DNA of 64,000 nt from Acidisoma sp. L85 (lineage in GTDB: Bacteria > Pseudomonadota > Alphaproteobacteria > Acetobacterales > Acetobacteraceae), in NCBI RefSeq assembly GCF_009765865.1, contig NZ_LMUQ01000073.1, positions 218,111 through 282,110 on the forward strand, given 5' to 3'. Positions 56,628 to 64,000 of the stretch are shown piece after piece. The translations under genes and the position numbers were made by a program. The notes beneath the pieces were generated by a model that was not told the DNA's origin, did no database searches, and was given only the letters and a program-made list of their open reading frames with translations. The stretch's first letter is position 1; every line of letters begins with the position of its first letter.

Positions 56628-57878
56628 CTATCGCGAGCCAAGCACGGTCTGAGCCTGGCTCAACTTCGCATTGCCTTCCGTCGGCCGCGATTTCCACAAT
56701 AGGTCCAAACTCGGTTGCACCATGATCGAAATCGGAAGCGCTGCGGCCCCAAGCGCAGGCATGTCCTGCGCACGAGCGAGCGATAGGCGTGGTAACTGTC
56801 GCTGCGCATCGGGATGCACCGATGGCAACAACGGCTCGGTCTCGGAGATCAAGGCGTCCCGTACAGTGTCAGGCAGGTCGCCGCCAATCACCACGGTCTC
56901 CGGATCGAACATGACCTCGATATTGTGGATGGCGAGACGCAGATACGGCGCCGCATCGGCGATCCATCCAAGCAGCAGCGGGTCACGCGCGGCCATCCGC
57001 TCGGCAAGCTCCTCCATCCGCACGCTATCGGGCACGCGGTCCGGTCCGCTCACCGCCTCGGCGGCCGCGTAGATCGAAACATACTGTTCCAGGCAGCCCC
57101 GATTGCCGCAGGAGCAGGGGCGGCCCCCGGGCTTGACGATCATATGCCCGATTTCGCCCGCGCCGCCCGATCCGCCGCGATAATGTTCGCCCGCAACGAC
57201 CATGCCGCCGCCGGTGCCCAGCCCGAAATGCAAATAGAAGAAATGCCGAGCGACACGCCCGACGCCATGTAGCCGCTCGCCGATGGCCCCGGCGCGCGCG
57301 TCGTTTTCGGCGATCACCGGCAGGCCGAGCCGGGCGCTCAGCACCTCGGCGAGAGGGTATTGCAGGTCCTGCACCCCCGCCATCATCGTCTCGACTGTCA
57401 GCACGCCATTCCGCACCAAGCCCGGCAAACCACAACCCACGCCCCATAGCTTTGCGCGCGGCAATGCGGCTCGTTGCAGCAGTGTCTCCACCGCCGCCTC
57501 CATCTCATCCACCAGAGTCTCCAATGGCAGCACGACCTGTGCCAAAGGACGAGATTCCGTCGCAACAACATCCCCTGCAAGGTCCACGAGCACGCCGCTC
57601 AGCGTTTGGTGGCCCAGGTTGAGGCCGATCGCGAATCCGCCCTGGGGATCGAGCGAAATCTCCGTCGCCGGCTGCCCGCGCTGTCCACGCCTCAGAGCCC
57701 CCTCGCGGATGAGCCCGGCTTCGGCCAACTCCGCCGAGATATTGGACACCGCCTGAGCCGTGAGCCCCGTCAGCCGCGCGAGATCCGCCCGCGTGATCGG
57801 GCCGCTCCGTCGCACAGCCTCCAATATCACGCGGCGATTGAGCGCCTTCGCGTGCTCGATGTTGGTGCCTTGCAGCAC
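56628..57878 (-). CDS. ROK-family transcriptional repressor (NagC/XylR type)
   Basis: 416 residues. The N-terminal winged helix (about 8-70) contains PITRADLARLTGLTAQAVSN. The ROK sugar-binding domain has GLNLGHQTLSGVLVDLAGD, GTGGGMVVAG and the zinc motif GRPCSCGNRGCLEQY (CxCGxxGC). It should repress the neighbouring sugar genes until a sugar or sugar phosphate binds. It is divergent from the SIS gene and reads toward the ABC genes. Confidence 0.92.
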   Translation of the reverse strand: MLQGTNIEHAKALNRRVILEAVRRSGPITRADLARLTGLTAQAVSNISAELAEAGLIREGALRRGQRGQPATEISLDPQGGFAIGLNLGHQTLSGVLVDLAGDVVATESRPLAQVVLPLETLVDEMEAAVETLLQRAALPRAKLWGVGCGLPGLVRNGVLTVETMMAGVQDLQYPLAEVLSARLGLPVIAENDARAGAIGERLHGVGRVARHFFYLHFGLGTGGGMVVAGEHYRGGSGGAGEIGHMIVKPGGRPCSCGNRGCLEQYVSIYAAAEAVSGPDRVPDSVRMEELAERMAARDPLLLGWIADAAPYLRLAIHNIEVMFDPETVVIGGDLPDTVRDALISETEPLLPSVHPDAQRQLPRLSLARAQDMPALGAAALPISIMVQPSLDLLWKSRPTEGNAKLSQAQTVLGSR

Positions 57879-57910
57879 GTTTCCCTCTCCCGTGGCGATG
57901 ACCTCGCCTC

Positions 57911-57936
57911 TTGGTTAATTCATTCAAATGGATTTA
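57911..57936. promoter_or_regulatory. candidate ROK operator in divergent promoter
   Basis: An AT-rich imperfect inverted repeat, TTAATTCAT-TCAA-ATGGATTTA (7 of 9 pairs), lies at 57915-57936 between the divergent ROK-regulator and SIS genes. TTGGTTAAT at 57911-57919 is shared with the site near 56609. AT-rich operators are usual for NagC-type ROK repressors. Confidence 0.35.
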
Positions 57937-57973
57937 TTCTAGGATGAACAGCCCACCCGACAGGGAGATGACG

Positions 57974-59011
57974 ATGAAGATCGACGGCTACATCCGCGAG
58001 CAGCCCGCCATTCTCTCGGCGCTGCCCGACCTCGTCGCGCCCAAATTGGCGGCGCTCCCGAGCCTCGCGAGCCGGCCCGAGCGTCTCATCCTCCTCGGCA
58101 CCGGCTCCTCGATGAATGCGCTCATCGCCGCCGGCCCTGCGCTCGAGCAAGCGACCGGTGCCACGCTCTCCTTCAAAGAGCCTGAGGCCTTCCTGAGATA
58201 CTCGCCGCGTGCCCAAGGCCCGAAGGCATTGGTTCTCGCCCTTTCCCAATCCGGCCGCAGCACGACGACAGTAGAGGCGGTGCGCCAGTCGGTCACGCTT
58301 GGTCTGCCGACCGTCGCCGTCGTCGGTGAGGAGGGCAGTCCGCTCGGCCAAACCGGCGCCGAGATGGTGCTCATGCCGATCGGCGAGGAAAAAGCCGGCC
58401 CGAAGACCAAGGGCTATACCGCGAGCGTCCTGACCTTGCTCACCATCGCCGGCCACCTCGGCGGCGAGAAGCCGGACACGGCCGGGCTCGAAGCCACGCT
58501 CGAAACCACAGTGCGGCAATCCGAGGCCGCCGCCGTCGATCTCCTCGCCCGCTACGGCGTGCCCGACTACATCCAGGTCGCAGGCCAATTCGGCCATGTC
58601 GGCAGTGCCATCGAGGGCGGCCTCAAGATCGCCGAGATCACCGGCGTCCCGACCTCCGGCTATGACATCGAGGAAGCGCTGCACGGCCACGCCTATGGCA
58701 CCAACGACCGCAGCCTCGTCATCGTCATCGCCCGTGACGTCGATGAGGCCCGGGTCGCCGCGAATCTCGGTGAGGCCCTGACGGCACTCGGCCCCAAGCT
58801 CGCCATCGCCAACCTATCTGACTTCGCCACGCGTTTCGACCTCGCGATCGACTGGCCGAAGACGAAGGCGGGCTGGGCGGATGCAACCTGGGTGCTATTC
58901 CCCTTCCAATGGATCGCCTTCCACATCGCTCGCGCGAAAGGGATCGAGGTTCCGGGTATGATCTATCCCGATCTCGGCAAGCGGCTGAACGTCAAGATCC
59001 GGGCTGCCTGA
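57974..59011 (+). CDS. double-SIS sugar-phosphate enzyme (GlmS-isomerase/FrlB-like)
   Basis: 345 residues with two SIS domains and no glutaminase domain. The first has LGTGSSMNAL (41-50) and SQSGRSTTTVEAV (91-103). The second has GQFGHVGSAIEGGLKIAEIT and DIEEALHGHAYG, where Glu233/234 and His237 correspond to the isomerase site of GlmS. Such proteins act as fructosamine-6-phosphate deglycases (FrlB) or amino-sugar-phosphate isomerases. AGGGAG precedes the ATG at 57974. Its stop shares a base with the ROK-kinase start. Confidence 0.85.
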   Translation: MKIDGYIREQPAILSALPDLVAPKLAALPSLASRPERLILLGTGSSMNALIAAGPALEQATGATLSFKEPEAFLRYSPRAQGPKALVLALSQSGRSTTTVEAVRQSVTLGLPTVAVVGEEGSPLGQTGAEMVLMPIGEEKAGPKTKGYTASVLTLLTIAGHLGGEKPDTAGLEATLETTVRQSEAAAVDLLARYGVPDYIQVAGQFGHVGSAIEGGLKIAEITGVPTSGYDIEEALHGHAYGTNDRSLVIVIARDVDEARVAANLGEALTALGPKLAIANLSDFATRFDLAIDWPKTKAGWADATWVLFPFQWIAFHIARAKGIEVPGMIYPDLGKRLNVKIRAA

Positions 59012-59946
59012 TGTCCGAAGGCAGGCTCCGCCACGCCATCGGCGTTGATGTCGGCGGCACCTCGGTTAAGCTCGGCCTGGTGCGAGGGGATGGCCATATT
59101 CTCACGCGCCGCGCCCTGCCACTCGACCGTGCGCTGCAGTTTTCGGCCTTCGCGGCGCAGATCGGCGGCGAGATCGAGCGAATGATCGATGCGGATCCGG
59201 CCCCGGTGGCGATCGGTGTCGGCATCCCCGGCTATGCTAATCCGCGGACAGGAGCGATCATGAAGCCTGTGCCGAATGCCCCGCCGCTGGCCGGTGGATC
59301 CCTCAAGGCAAGCTTCGAGGAGCGCTTCGGCCTGCCGACCGTAGTCGGCAACGACGGCGTATGCGCCACAGCGGGCGAATTGGACTGCGGCGCCGGCCGC
59401 GCTTTCCAGCGCTTCGCCGTCCTAACCCTCGGTACCGGCATCGGCGGCGCCGTGGTGATCGATGGGCAGGTGATCGAGGGGCCGGACGGCCTGCCGCCCG
59501 AGATCGGCGCGATCTGCCTGGATCCCAACCGCAGTGACCTGCCCAGCCGCGTTCCCGGCACCTTCGAATTCCTCGCCAGCGCGACGGCGCTGCTGCGGCG
59601 CTACCAATTTCTCGGCCCGGACGGTCATGACGTGACAACCACGAAGCAAGTCTTCGATCTCGCGAAATCGGGCGACGAGATTGCACTGCGCGTGGTGCGG
59701 GAAGGGGGCCGCTGGATCGCTCAGGCGATTGGCATGATGTCGAATATGCTCAACCTCGAAGCCGTCATTCTCGGCGGCGGCCTATCGCTCGCGGGAACCT
59801 TCCTGCTCGATACGGTGAGGCCTTTCCTCGAAGGCTTCTACTGGGCGCCCTTCGGCCGGCCGCCTCAGCTCCTCCTCGCCGAAACCGGCAATGACGCAGG
59901 AATCATCGGCGCGGCCGCATTGGGGTTGCGCGGCCTGAGCCGTTAG
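59011..59946 (+). CDS. ROK-family sugar kinase
   Basis: 311 residues. The phosphate-1 motif is IGVDVGGTSVKLG, the phosphate-2 motif is TLGTGIGGAVVIDG, and the middle has VGIPGYANPRTG and the catalytic Asp in VVGNDGVCA. The zinc motif typical of many ROK proteins is missing. It should phosphorylate the imported sugar, supplying the SIS enzyme. It is translationally coupled to that gene (TGATG) and converges with the Pmp3 gene. Confidence 0.9.
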   Translation: MSEGRLRHAIGVDVGGTSVKLGLVRGDGHILTRRALPLDRALQFSAFAAQIGGEIERMIDADPAPVAIGVGIPGYANPRTGAIMKPVPNAPPLAGGSLKASFEERFGLPTVVGNDGVCATAGELDCGAGRAFQRFAVLTLGTGIGGAVVIDGQVIEGPDGLPPEIGAICLDPNRSDLPSRVPGTFEFLASATALLRRYQFLGPDGHDVTTTKQVFDLAKSGDEIALRVVREGGRWIAQAIGMMSNMLNLEAVILGGGLSLAGTFLLDTVRPFLEGFYWAPFGRPPQLLLAETGNDAGIIGAAALGLRGLSR

Positions 59947-60134
59947 ATCTGATACCCCGCGAGGCGCAGCTTGCGATCCGTCTCCCACTGGTTAAGGGCA
60001 TAGACGGACCAGATCGCCGCCGGCACCCAGCCGATAATGGTCGCGTGCAAGAAAAGGCAGAGTATCCCTGCCCAAGGCCGTCCGATCGTGAAAAACGAAA
60101 TGCCGGGAAGCAGCAAAGCGAGCAGCAGGCGCAT
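59943..60134 (-). CDS. YqaE/Pmp3-family small membrane protein
   Basis: 63 residues with two hydrophobic helices, LLLALLLPGISFFTIG and LFLHATIIGWVPAAIWSVYAL, as in Pmp3/YqaE proteins. These help membrane-potential or salt stress tolerance in yeast and bacteria. GGAGA precedes the ATG at 60134. A weak general-stress-type promoter lies upstream. Its stop overlaps the ROK-kinase stop on the other strand. Confidence 0.8.
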   Translation of the reverse strand: MRLLLALLLPGISFFTIGRPWAGILCLFLHATIIGWVPAAIWSVYALNQWETDRKLRLAGYQI

Positions 60135-60196
60135 GACGGTGTTCTCCGGAGACGTCACGAATCAGATAGCGCGCTACTCCTTGCCGTCCAATGAGC

Positions 60197-60221
60197 AACC
60201 GACGTTACCGCACGTGGTCCC
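60197..60221 (-). promoter_or_regulatory. possible EcfG-type general-stress promoter
   Basis: GGGAC-N17-GTT on the minus strand, about 63 bp before the Pmp3 ATG. The alphaproteobacterial EcfG consensus is GGAAC-N17-GTT, so one base in the -35 box differs. Confidence 0.3.
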
Positions 60222-60251
60222 ACGGCAAGAACGCACTCTAAAAGTCTGGCC

Positions 60252-60626
60252 CTAGGCAGCATCCTGAATGTCGAAGCGAGCCACCTTGCCCTCTCGAAAA
60301 CGAAAAACGTGCCCGACCGTCCTGTCTTTCAGCCCGTGCGCCTGCCCCCGGAGCGGTTTGCCCTCGAGATCGCGGACGGATTGCCGGACCTCCGCGACGA
60401 TCGCGCCATCCTCAGCCCGATGAAAGCCCACAGGCTCAACACACGGACTGACCAAGGCCCACTGGCTTGTCCAGTACCCGCGAATGGCCTCGTGGCCGTG
60501 GACATGGCCACCATCCATGCCATTGGCCCAGGCGACATCATCGGCGAGCATGGCCAGCACGCCGTCGATATCCCGCGCGTTGAAGCGATCGTAGATGTGT
60601 TCGAGGGTTTTGACGTCATCGTCCAT
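60252..60626 (-). CDS. NTF2-like/SnoaL-like protein
   Basis: 124 residues. The pattern LEHIYDRFNARDIDGVLAML, WANGMDGG, GHEAIRGYW and the C-terminal HVFRFREGKVARFDI is that of the NTF2-like cone fold (SnoaL_2). These are small ligand-binding or isomerase-type proteins. AAGGAG precedes the ATG. It is divergent from the marR gene, whose product may control it. Confidence 0.83.
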   Translation of the reverse strand: MDDDVKTLEHIYDRFNARDIDGVLAMLADDVAWANGMDGGHVHGHEAIRGYWTSQWALVSPCVEPVGFHRAEDGAIVAEVRQSVRDLEGKPLRGQAHGLKDRTVGHVFRFREGKVARFDIQDAA

Positions 60627-60677
60627 CGGGATTCTCCTTGCATAGTGCGGGCGCTGTGTGAGAGGTCAATTCAATTA

Positions 60678-60691
60678 CATATGCACATATG
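60678..60691. promoter_or_regulatory. inverted repeat CATATG-CA-CATATG, probable MarR operator
   Basis: Two CATATG hexamers separated by CA lie in the 100-bp region between the divergent NTF2-like and marR genes, 36 bp before the marR start. MarR proteins bind such short palindromes near their own promoters. Confidence 0.45.
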
Positions 60692-60726
60692 CATCAGCAA
60701 GACAGTAGGTGCAAGGAATGAGGGCG

Positions 60727-61188
60727 ATGGACCTGGATGTGCTCTCGACGCCGGGGCACCTGATCAGCCTCGCGGCACGCGGCTTCGCCCGCCTCAGCGA
60801 AGCGCGGCTCAAGCCGCTCGGCTTCGGCGTTGGACATCTGCCCGTGCTGGTCGCACTTCAGGATGGCCGGGCAAGCACGCAACGTGATCTCGCCCGCTTC
60901 GCCAAGATCGAGCAGCCGCCGATGGCGCAGATGCTCGCCCGCATGGAGCGGGACCGGCTGATCGAGAGGACACCTGACCCTGCCGATGGCCGCAGCAGCC
61001 GCATCACGCTGACCGAGGTCGCGGAAGCGCGCCTGCCCGACGCGGTTGCTGTCCTCCTTCAAGGCAATCGCGAAGTACTGCGCGACTTCACGGACGAGGA
61101 GGCCGGGCAGCTCGTCAACCTGCTGACGCGCCTGATCGCGAACCTCGATCGGGTCGCGAGCGCCGAACCACCGGCGCGCCAGTTTTAG
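60727..61188 (+). CDS. MarR-family transcriptional regulator
   Basis: 153 residues with a winged helix-turn-helix: STQRDLARFAKIEQPPMAQM (recognition region) and DRLIERTPDPADGRSSRITL (wing). It probably acts as a dimeric repressor of itself and the divergent NTF2-like gene. The ATG at 60727 has AAGGA 9 nt upstream; the ATG at 60718 lies too close to it. Confidence 0.9.
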   Translation: MDLDVLSTPGHLISLAARGFARLSEARLKPLGFGVGHLPVLVALQDGRASTQRDLARFAKIEQPPMAQMLARMERDRLIERTPDPADGRSSRITLTEVAEARLPDAVAVLLQGNREVLRDFTDEEAGQLVNLLTRLIANLDRVASAEPPARQF

Positions 61189-61239
61189 AGAAGGAGGAGT
61201 GACCTGATCGTCTGTTGGCAGGCTGGCTGAGTCCGGACC

Positions 61240-63138
61240 CTAGATCATCGCTGCGAGCTGACCCTCGCGCCGCGCCGCGTCGCTTCCGCCAGACTGTCGC
61301 TGCCACAGTGACGCATAGATGCCGCCCCGCGCGATGAGCGCGTCATGGGTGCCCTCTTCCGCGATGCGGCCCTGATCCAGCACCACCAGGCGGTCCATCT
61401 GCGCGATGGTGGAAAGCCGATGCGCGATGGCGATAACCGTGCGGCCCTCCATCAGCCCCGTGAGCTGCTCCTGAATTGCCGCCTCGACCTCTGAATCCAG
61501 CGCCGAGGTCGCTTCGTCCAGCACGAGAATCGGTGCGTTCTTGAGAATGACCCGCGCGATGGCGATACGCTGCCGCTGGCCGCCGGAAAGCTTCACGCCG
61601 CGCTCCCCCACATGGCTCTCGAAACCCACGCGGCCTTCATTGTCGCGCAACCCCTCGATGAAGCTCAGCGCATGAGCGCGTTCGGCGGCACCACGAATCT
61701 CAGCCTCCGTCGCATGCGGCCGTCCGAAACGAATATTGTCGCGGATCGAGCGATGCAGCAGCGACGTATCCTGCGTCACCATCCCAATCGCCGCGCGCAA
61801 ACTCTCCTGCGTCAAACCCGCGATATCTTGCCCGTCGACGAGAATGCGCCCCGTCGCGGGATCGTAGAAATGCAGCAGCAGGTTGACGAGCGTCGATTTG
61901 CCCGTGCCCGACCGTCCCACCAGCCCAATCCGCTCGCCCGGCGCGATATCGAGCGAAACGCCGCGCAGCACGCCGCCGAGGCGGCCCTGGAAATTGATCT
62001 CCGGCGTGCGGCCATAATCGAAGACCACATTCTCGAAGCGGATGGCGCCATGGTCTAGCCTTAGCGGCACGGCGTCTGGCGCGTCGGGCATCTGCAACGG
62101 CTGCGCGATCGAGCGCATGCCATCCTGCACCGTGCCGACATTCTCGAAGATCGAGGTGATGTTCTGCGACACCCAGGCCGAGATATTCGCGATCTGCCAC
62201 GCCATCGGGATCGCCATCGCGACGGTGCCAACGGGCACCCGGCCATCCAGCCACAGCCACACGCCGATTGTGCCGGTGCCAGTTACCATCAGCGCATTCG
62301 TCATCGCCTGGGTGATGTTCCAGACCGTGGTGAGGCGTAGTTGATAGCGAAAAGCATTCGTGTGCTCGTCGATCCCCTGGCGAATAAAGTCATCCTCCGC
62401 GCGAACCCGTGCGAACAATTTGACCGTCAGAATATTGCTGTAGCTATCAACCACGCGGCCCGTGAGACCCGAGCGAACCGTCGACATCGCGCGCGACCGT
62501 TCCCGCATGCGTGGCACAAACAGACGCAGCATCGTCGCATAGACGATGAACCAGATGAGGATCGGCATGGCGAGCCGCCAATCGGCGCGACTGAGCAGCA
62601 CCGCCGAACTCGAACCATAGACAAGGATGTACCAAACCGCATTGGTCGCCGAGACCACGCTCTCTCGTAGCGACGGCCCAGTCTGCATGACACGCGTCGC
62701 GATGCGGCCGGCAAAGTCATTCTGAAAGAACGTCCAGCTCTGCCGCGCGACGTGCCAGTGATTTTGCCAGCGGATGAGATTGGTCACGCTCGGCACGATC
62801 GTCTGGTTGGTCACCAAGTTCTGCGCCAGAAGCGCCGCCGGCCGCACCACCAGCAGCACCACCAGCATGGTGACCAGTTGCCATCCGGCATCGGGGATCA
62901 GCGTCTTCGGCGTATGATTGGTCACCAGCGAGACGATGCGGCCGACGAAGACCGGGATCGTCACATCCAGCGCGGCGACCGCTAGCCCGGCGGCGAACAG
63001 CGCCAAAACCAGTCCCGGAGTCTGGCGCACGAAATGCCAGTAGAAGCTCGCGAGGGGATGCGGTTGATCCATGGTAGGCGGCGGTCGATCCGGATCGACC
63101 TCGGTTGGCTGAAGGATGGCTTCGAAGAAACGGAACAT
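61240..63138 (-). CDS. ABC transporter, fused permease-ATPase (MsbA-like exporter)
   Basis: 632 residues. The N-terminal half has six membrane segments (about 30-330). The ATPase half has Walker A GRSGTGKSTLV, the Q-loop VTQDTSLL, signature LSGGQRQRIAIAR and Walker B PILVLDEATSALD, then the H-loop IAHRL. It should work as a homodimeric exporter; lipids or drugs are possible substrates. The start at 63138 is preferred over 63174. Confidence 0.9.
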   Translation of the reverse strand: MFRFFEAILQPTEVDPDRPPPTMDQPHPLASFYWHFVRQTPGLVLALFAAGLAVAALDVTIPVFVGRIVSLVTNHTPKTLIPDAGWQLVTMLVVLLVVRPAALLAQNLVTNQTIVPSVTNLIRWQNHWHVARQSWTFFQNDFAGRIATRVMQTGPSLRESVVSATNAVWYILVYGSSSAVLLSRADWRLAMPILIWFIVYATMLRLFVPRMRERSRAMSTVRSGLTGRVVDSYSNILTVKLFARVRAEDDFIRQGIDEHTNAFRYQLRLTTVWNITQAMTNALMVTGTGTIGVWLWLDGRVPVGTVAMAIPMAWQIANISAWVSQNITSIFENVGTVQDGMRSIAQPLQMPDAPDAVPLRLDHGAIRFENVVFDYGRTPEINFQGRLGGVLRGVSLDIAPGERIGLVGRSGTGKSTLVNLLLHFYDPATGRILVDGQDIAGLTQESLRAAIGMVTQDTSLLHRSIRDNIRFGRPHATEAEIRGAAERAHALSFIEGLRDNEGRVGFESHVGERGVKLSGGQRQRIAIARVILKNAPILVLDEATSALDSEVEAAIQEQLTGLMEGRTVIAIAHRLSTIAQMDRLVVLDQGRIAEEGTHDALIARGGIYASLWQRQSGGSDAARREGQLAAMI

Positions 63139-63219
63139 GCCCCTAGGGGTGGCCCCACGCGCGAACGGGATCAACCCCGAGTTGGGGGAGGGAGGCCTGT
63201 CGTGCGGTGAAAGGAGTCG

Positions 63220-63543
63220 TCAATCCTCGCCAACGATCCACTCCGCCAGCCGTCCTTCGATCGCCTCACCGTCACCCGAGAGGATCACCACCTTCAACCG
63301 TGACCTCTCACCGGACCTGATTGTCACCGCCCCCTTTCGCAACTCAAGCGCGGTCGCCAGAAAAGCGACGAGCGCCGCATTCGCCGCGCCCTCTACCGGA
63401 GGCGCGACCAGCCTAAGCTGAAGCGCCGCGCGCCCCTCCGCGCCGACCACGACACCATCCAGCCCGTTGCGGTTGGCACGAGGCACCAAACGCACCGCCA
63501 GCATCACGCCCTCGGGCGTCCGGCGGTACGGAACGGTGGTCAC
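63220..63543 (-). CDS. yggU: UPF0235/DUF167 protein (YggU-like)
   Basis: 107 residues with LAVRLVPRANRNGLDGV and LRLVAPPVEGAANAALVAFL, the two conserved blocks of DUF167. Function is unknown. It starts 2 bp after the moeA stop and is probably co-transcribed. Confidence 0.87.
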   Translation of the reverse strand: MTTVPYRRTPEGVMLAVRLVPRANRNGLDGVVVGAEGRAALQLRLVAPPVEGAANAALVAFLATALELRKGAVTIRSGERSRLKVVILSGDGEAIEGRLAEWIVGED

Positions 63544-63545
63544 CG

Positions 63546-64000
63546 CTAAATCCCCAGCGGCGCCAGACGTATCGCCGGCACTATCGCGCCGGCGTCCAGG
63601 GCTGGCGCGTGCGGTGGCCGAATGACCAGAGCATCAGCCCGCGCCAGCCGGCTGAGCATCCCGGAATCCTGCACCGGGAAGGGATGCGCGATCCATCCTC
63701 CGGCATCCTGGGTCAGCAGGCTCGCACGCACATAATCCTCGCGCCCGTCATTGGCGGGCATCGCGGCCCCGAGCCGCACCGGTTCCGCCATCGGTGGATC
63801 ACCCGGAAGCCCGGTCAGCCGCGCGATCGCGGGCATCAGGAACAGGATGCCGCAGACCAAAGCAGAAACCGGATTGCCCGGCAGCCCCAGCATCGGCATA
63901 TCGCCAAGCCGCCCGTACATCAGCGGCTTGCCCGGGCGCATCGCGATGCGCCAGAAATCGAGCACCATCCCCTGCGCCGCCAGCGCCGCCTGCACCAGAT
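63546..64000 (-). CDS. moeA: molybdopterin molybdenumtransferase MoeA, C-terminal part (runs off the window)
   Basis: The open frame continues through the window edge. It contains FWRIAMRPGKPLMYG, MLGLPGNPVSALVCG and a C-terminal beta-barrel ending GAIVPAIRLAPLGI, which match MoeA domains III and IV. MoeA inserts molybdenum into adenylylated molybdopterin. The N-terminal part lies outside the window. Confidence 0.9.
   Translation of the reverse strand, partial: LVQAALAAQGMVLDFWRIAMRPGKPLMYGRLGDMPMLGLPGNPVSALVCGILFLMPAIARLTGLPGDPPMAEPVRLGAAMPANDGREDYVRASLLTQDAGGWIAHPFPVQDSGMLSRLARADALVIRPPHAPALDAGAIVPAIRLAPLGI

Noticed and set aside
56422-56697. 91-codon frame between the binding-protein and ROK genes
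   Set aside because: Overlaps the end of the ROK regulator, lacks a ribosome site and matches nothing.
57928-57940. GAATAAA-like box on the minus strand near 57940
   Set aside because: The -10 GTCTCT is absent at 15 nt, so it does not match the ECF-type motif.

Overview
The window reads as a chromosomal segment of a high-GC alphaproteobacterium. Clues are a tRNA gene with an encoded CCA end, a direct-repeat LexA box of the form GTTC-N7-GTTC, an extracytoplasmic-function (ECF) sigma/anti-sigma pair, an imuA-imuB pair, glmU-glmS in tandem, and Hint-domain and glycine-rich secreted proteins. The last group suggests Acetobacteraceae; that family-level call is inference. I see no CRISPR array, prophage, transposase or rRNA operon.

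Left part (1-13.3 kb): a truncated Hint-domain protein, then trmJ-cysS, gph, divergent glmU-glmS, tRNA-Pro(GGG), an amino-acid permease with a ChaA-like cation antiporter, an M24 peptidase, and a membrane diguanylate cyclase. From 13.7 to 17.9 kb lie a 979-residue beta-helix/RTX-like protein, a DUF4239 membrane protein and a small exported protein.

The most interesting part is 17.9-21.9 kb. An ECF sigma factor and its zinc-finger anti-sigma factor sit beside a tiny lipoprotein, a small exported protein with a duplicated motif, a cupredoxin and a Tat-exported metallophosphoesterase. Two of these transcription units carry the same promoter-like motif, GAATAAA-N15-GTCTCT, at the right distance from their start codons. 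This looks like the sigma factor's own local regulon.

From 22 to 31 kb come a lone Lrp-type domain, a lipocalin, the SOS-controlled imuA-imuB pair without an adjacent dnaE2, a lower-GC M35-like metalloprotease, a MATE exporter, and hisB-hisH-GNAT-hisA with trpS. From 31 to 42 kb come an RND pump preceded by a TetR-type palindrome, a palindromic extragenic repeat, a threonine dehydratase-like enzyme with two lipid/sugar glycosyltransferases, DUF985, GST and gloB. From 42 to 51 kb come methyltransferases (one SABATH-like), topoisomerase IB, glcDEF and an M10-like RTX metalloprotease. GlcDEF and Gph together could handle phosphoglycolate and glycolate.

The right part (51-64 kb) holds a copper amine oxidase and a sugar locus. 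The sugar locus has an ABC binding protein and two permeases with no ATPase, a ROK regulator, a GlmS-like double-SIS enzyme and a ROK kinase. Its layout recalls the Bacillus frl (fructosamine) locus. It is followed by Pmp3, NTF2-like, MarR and an ABC exporter, then yggU and a truncated moeA.
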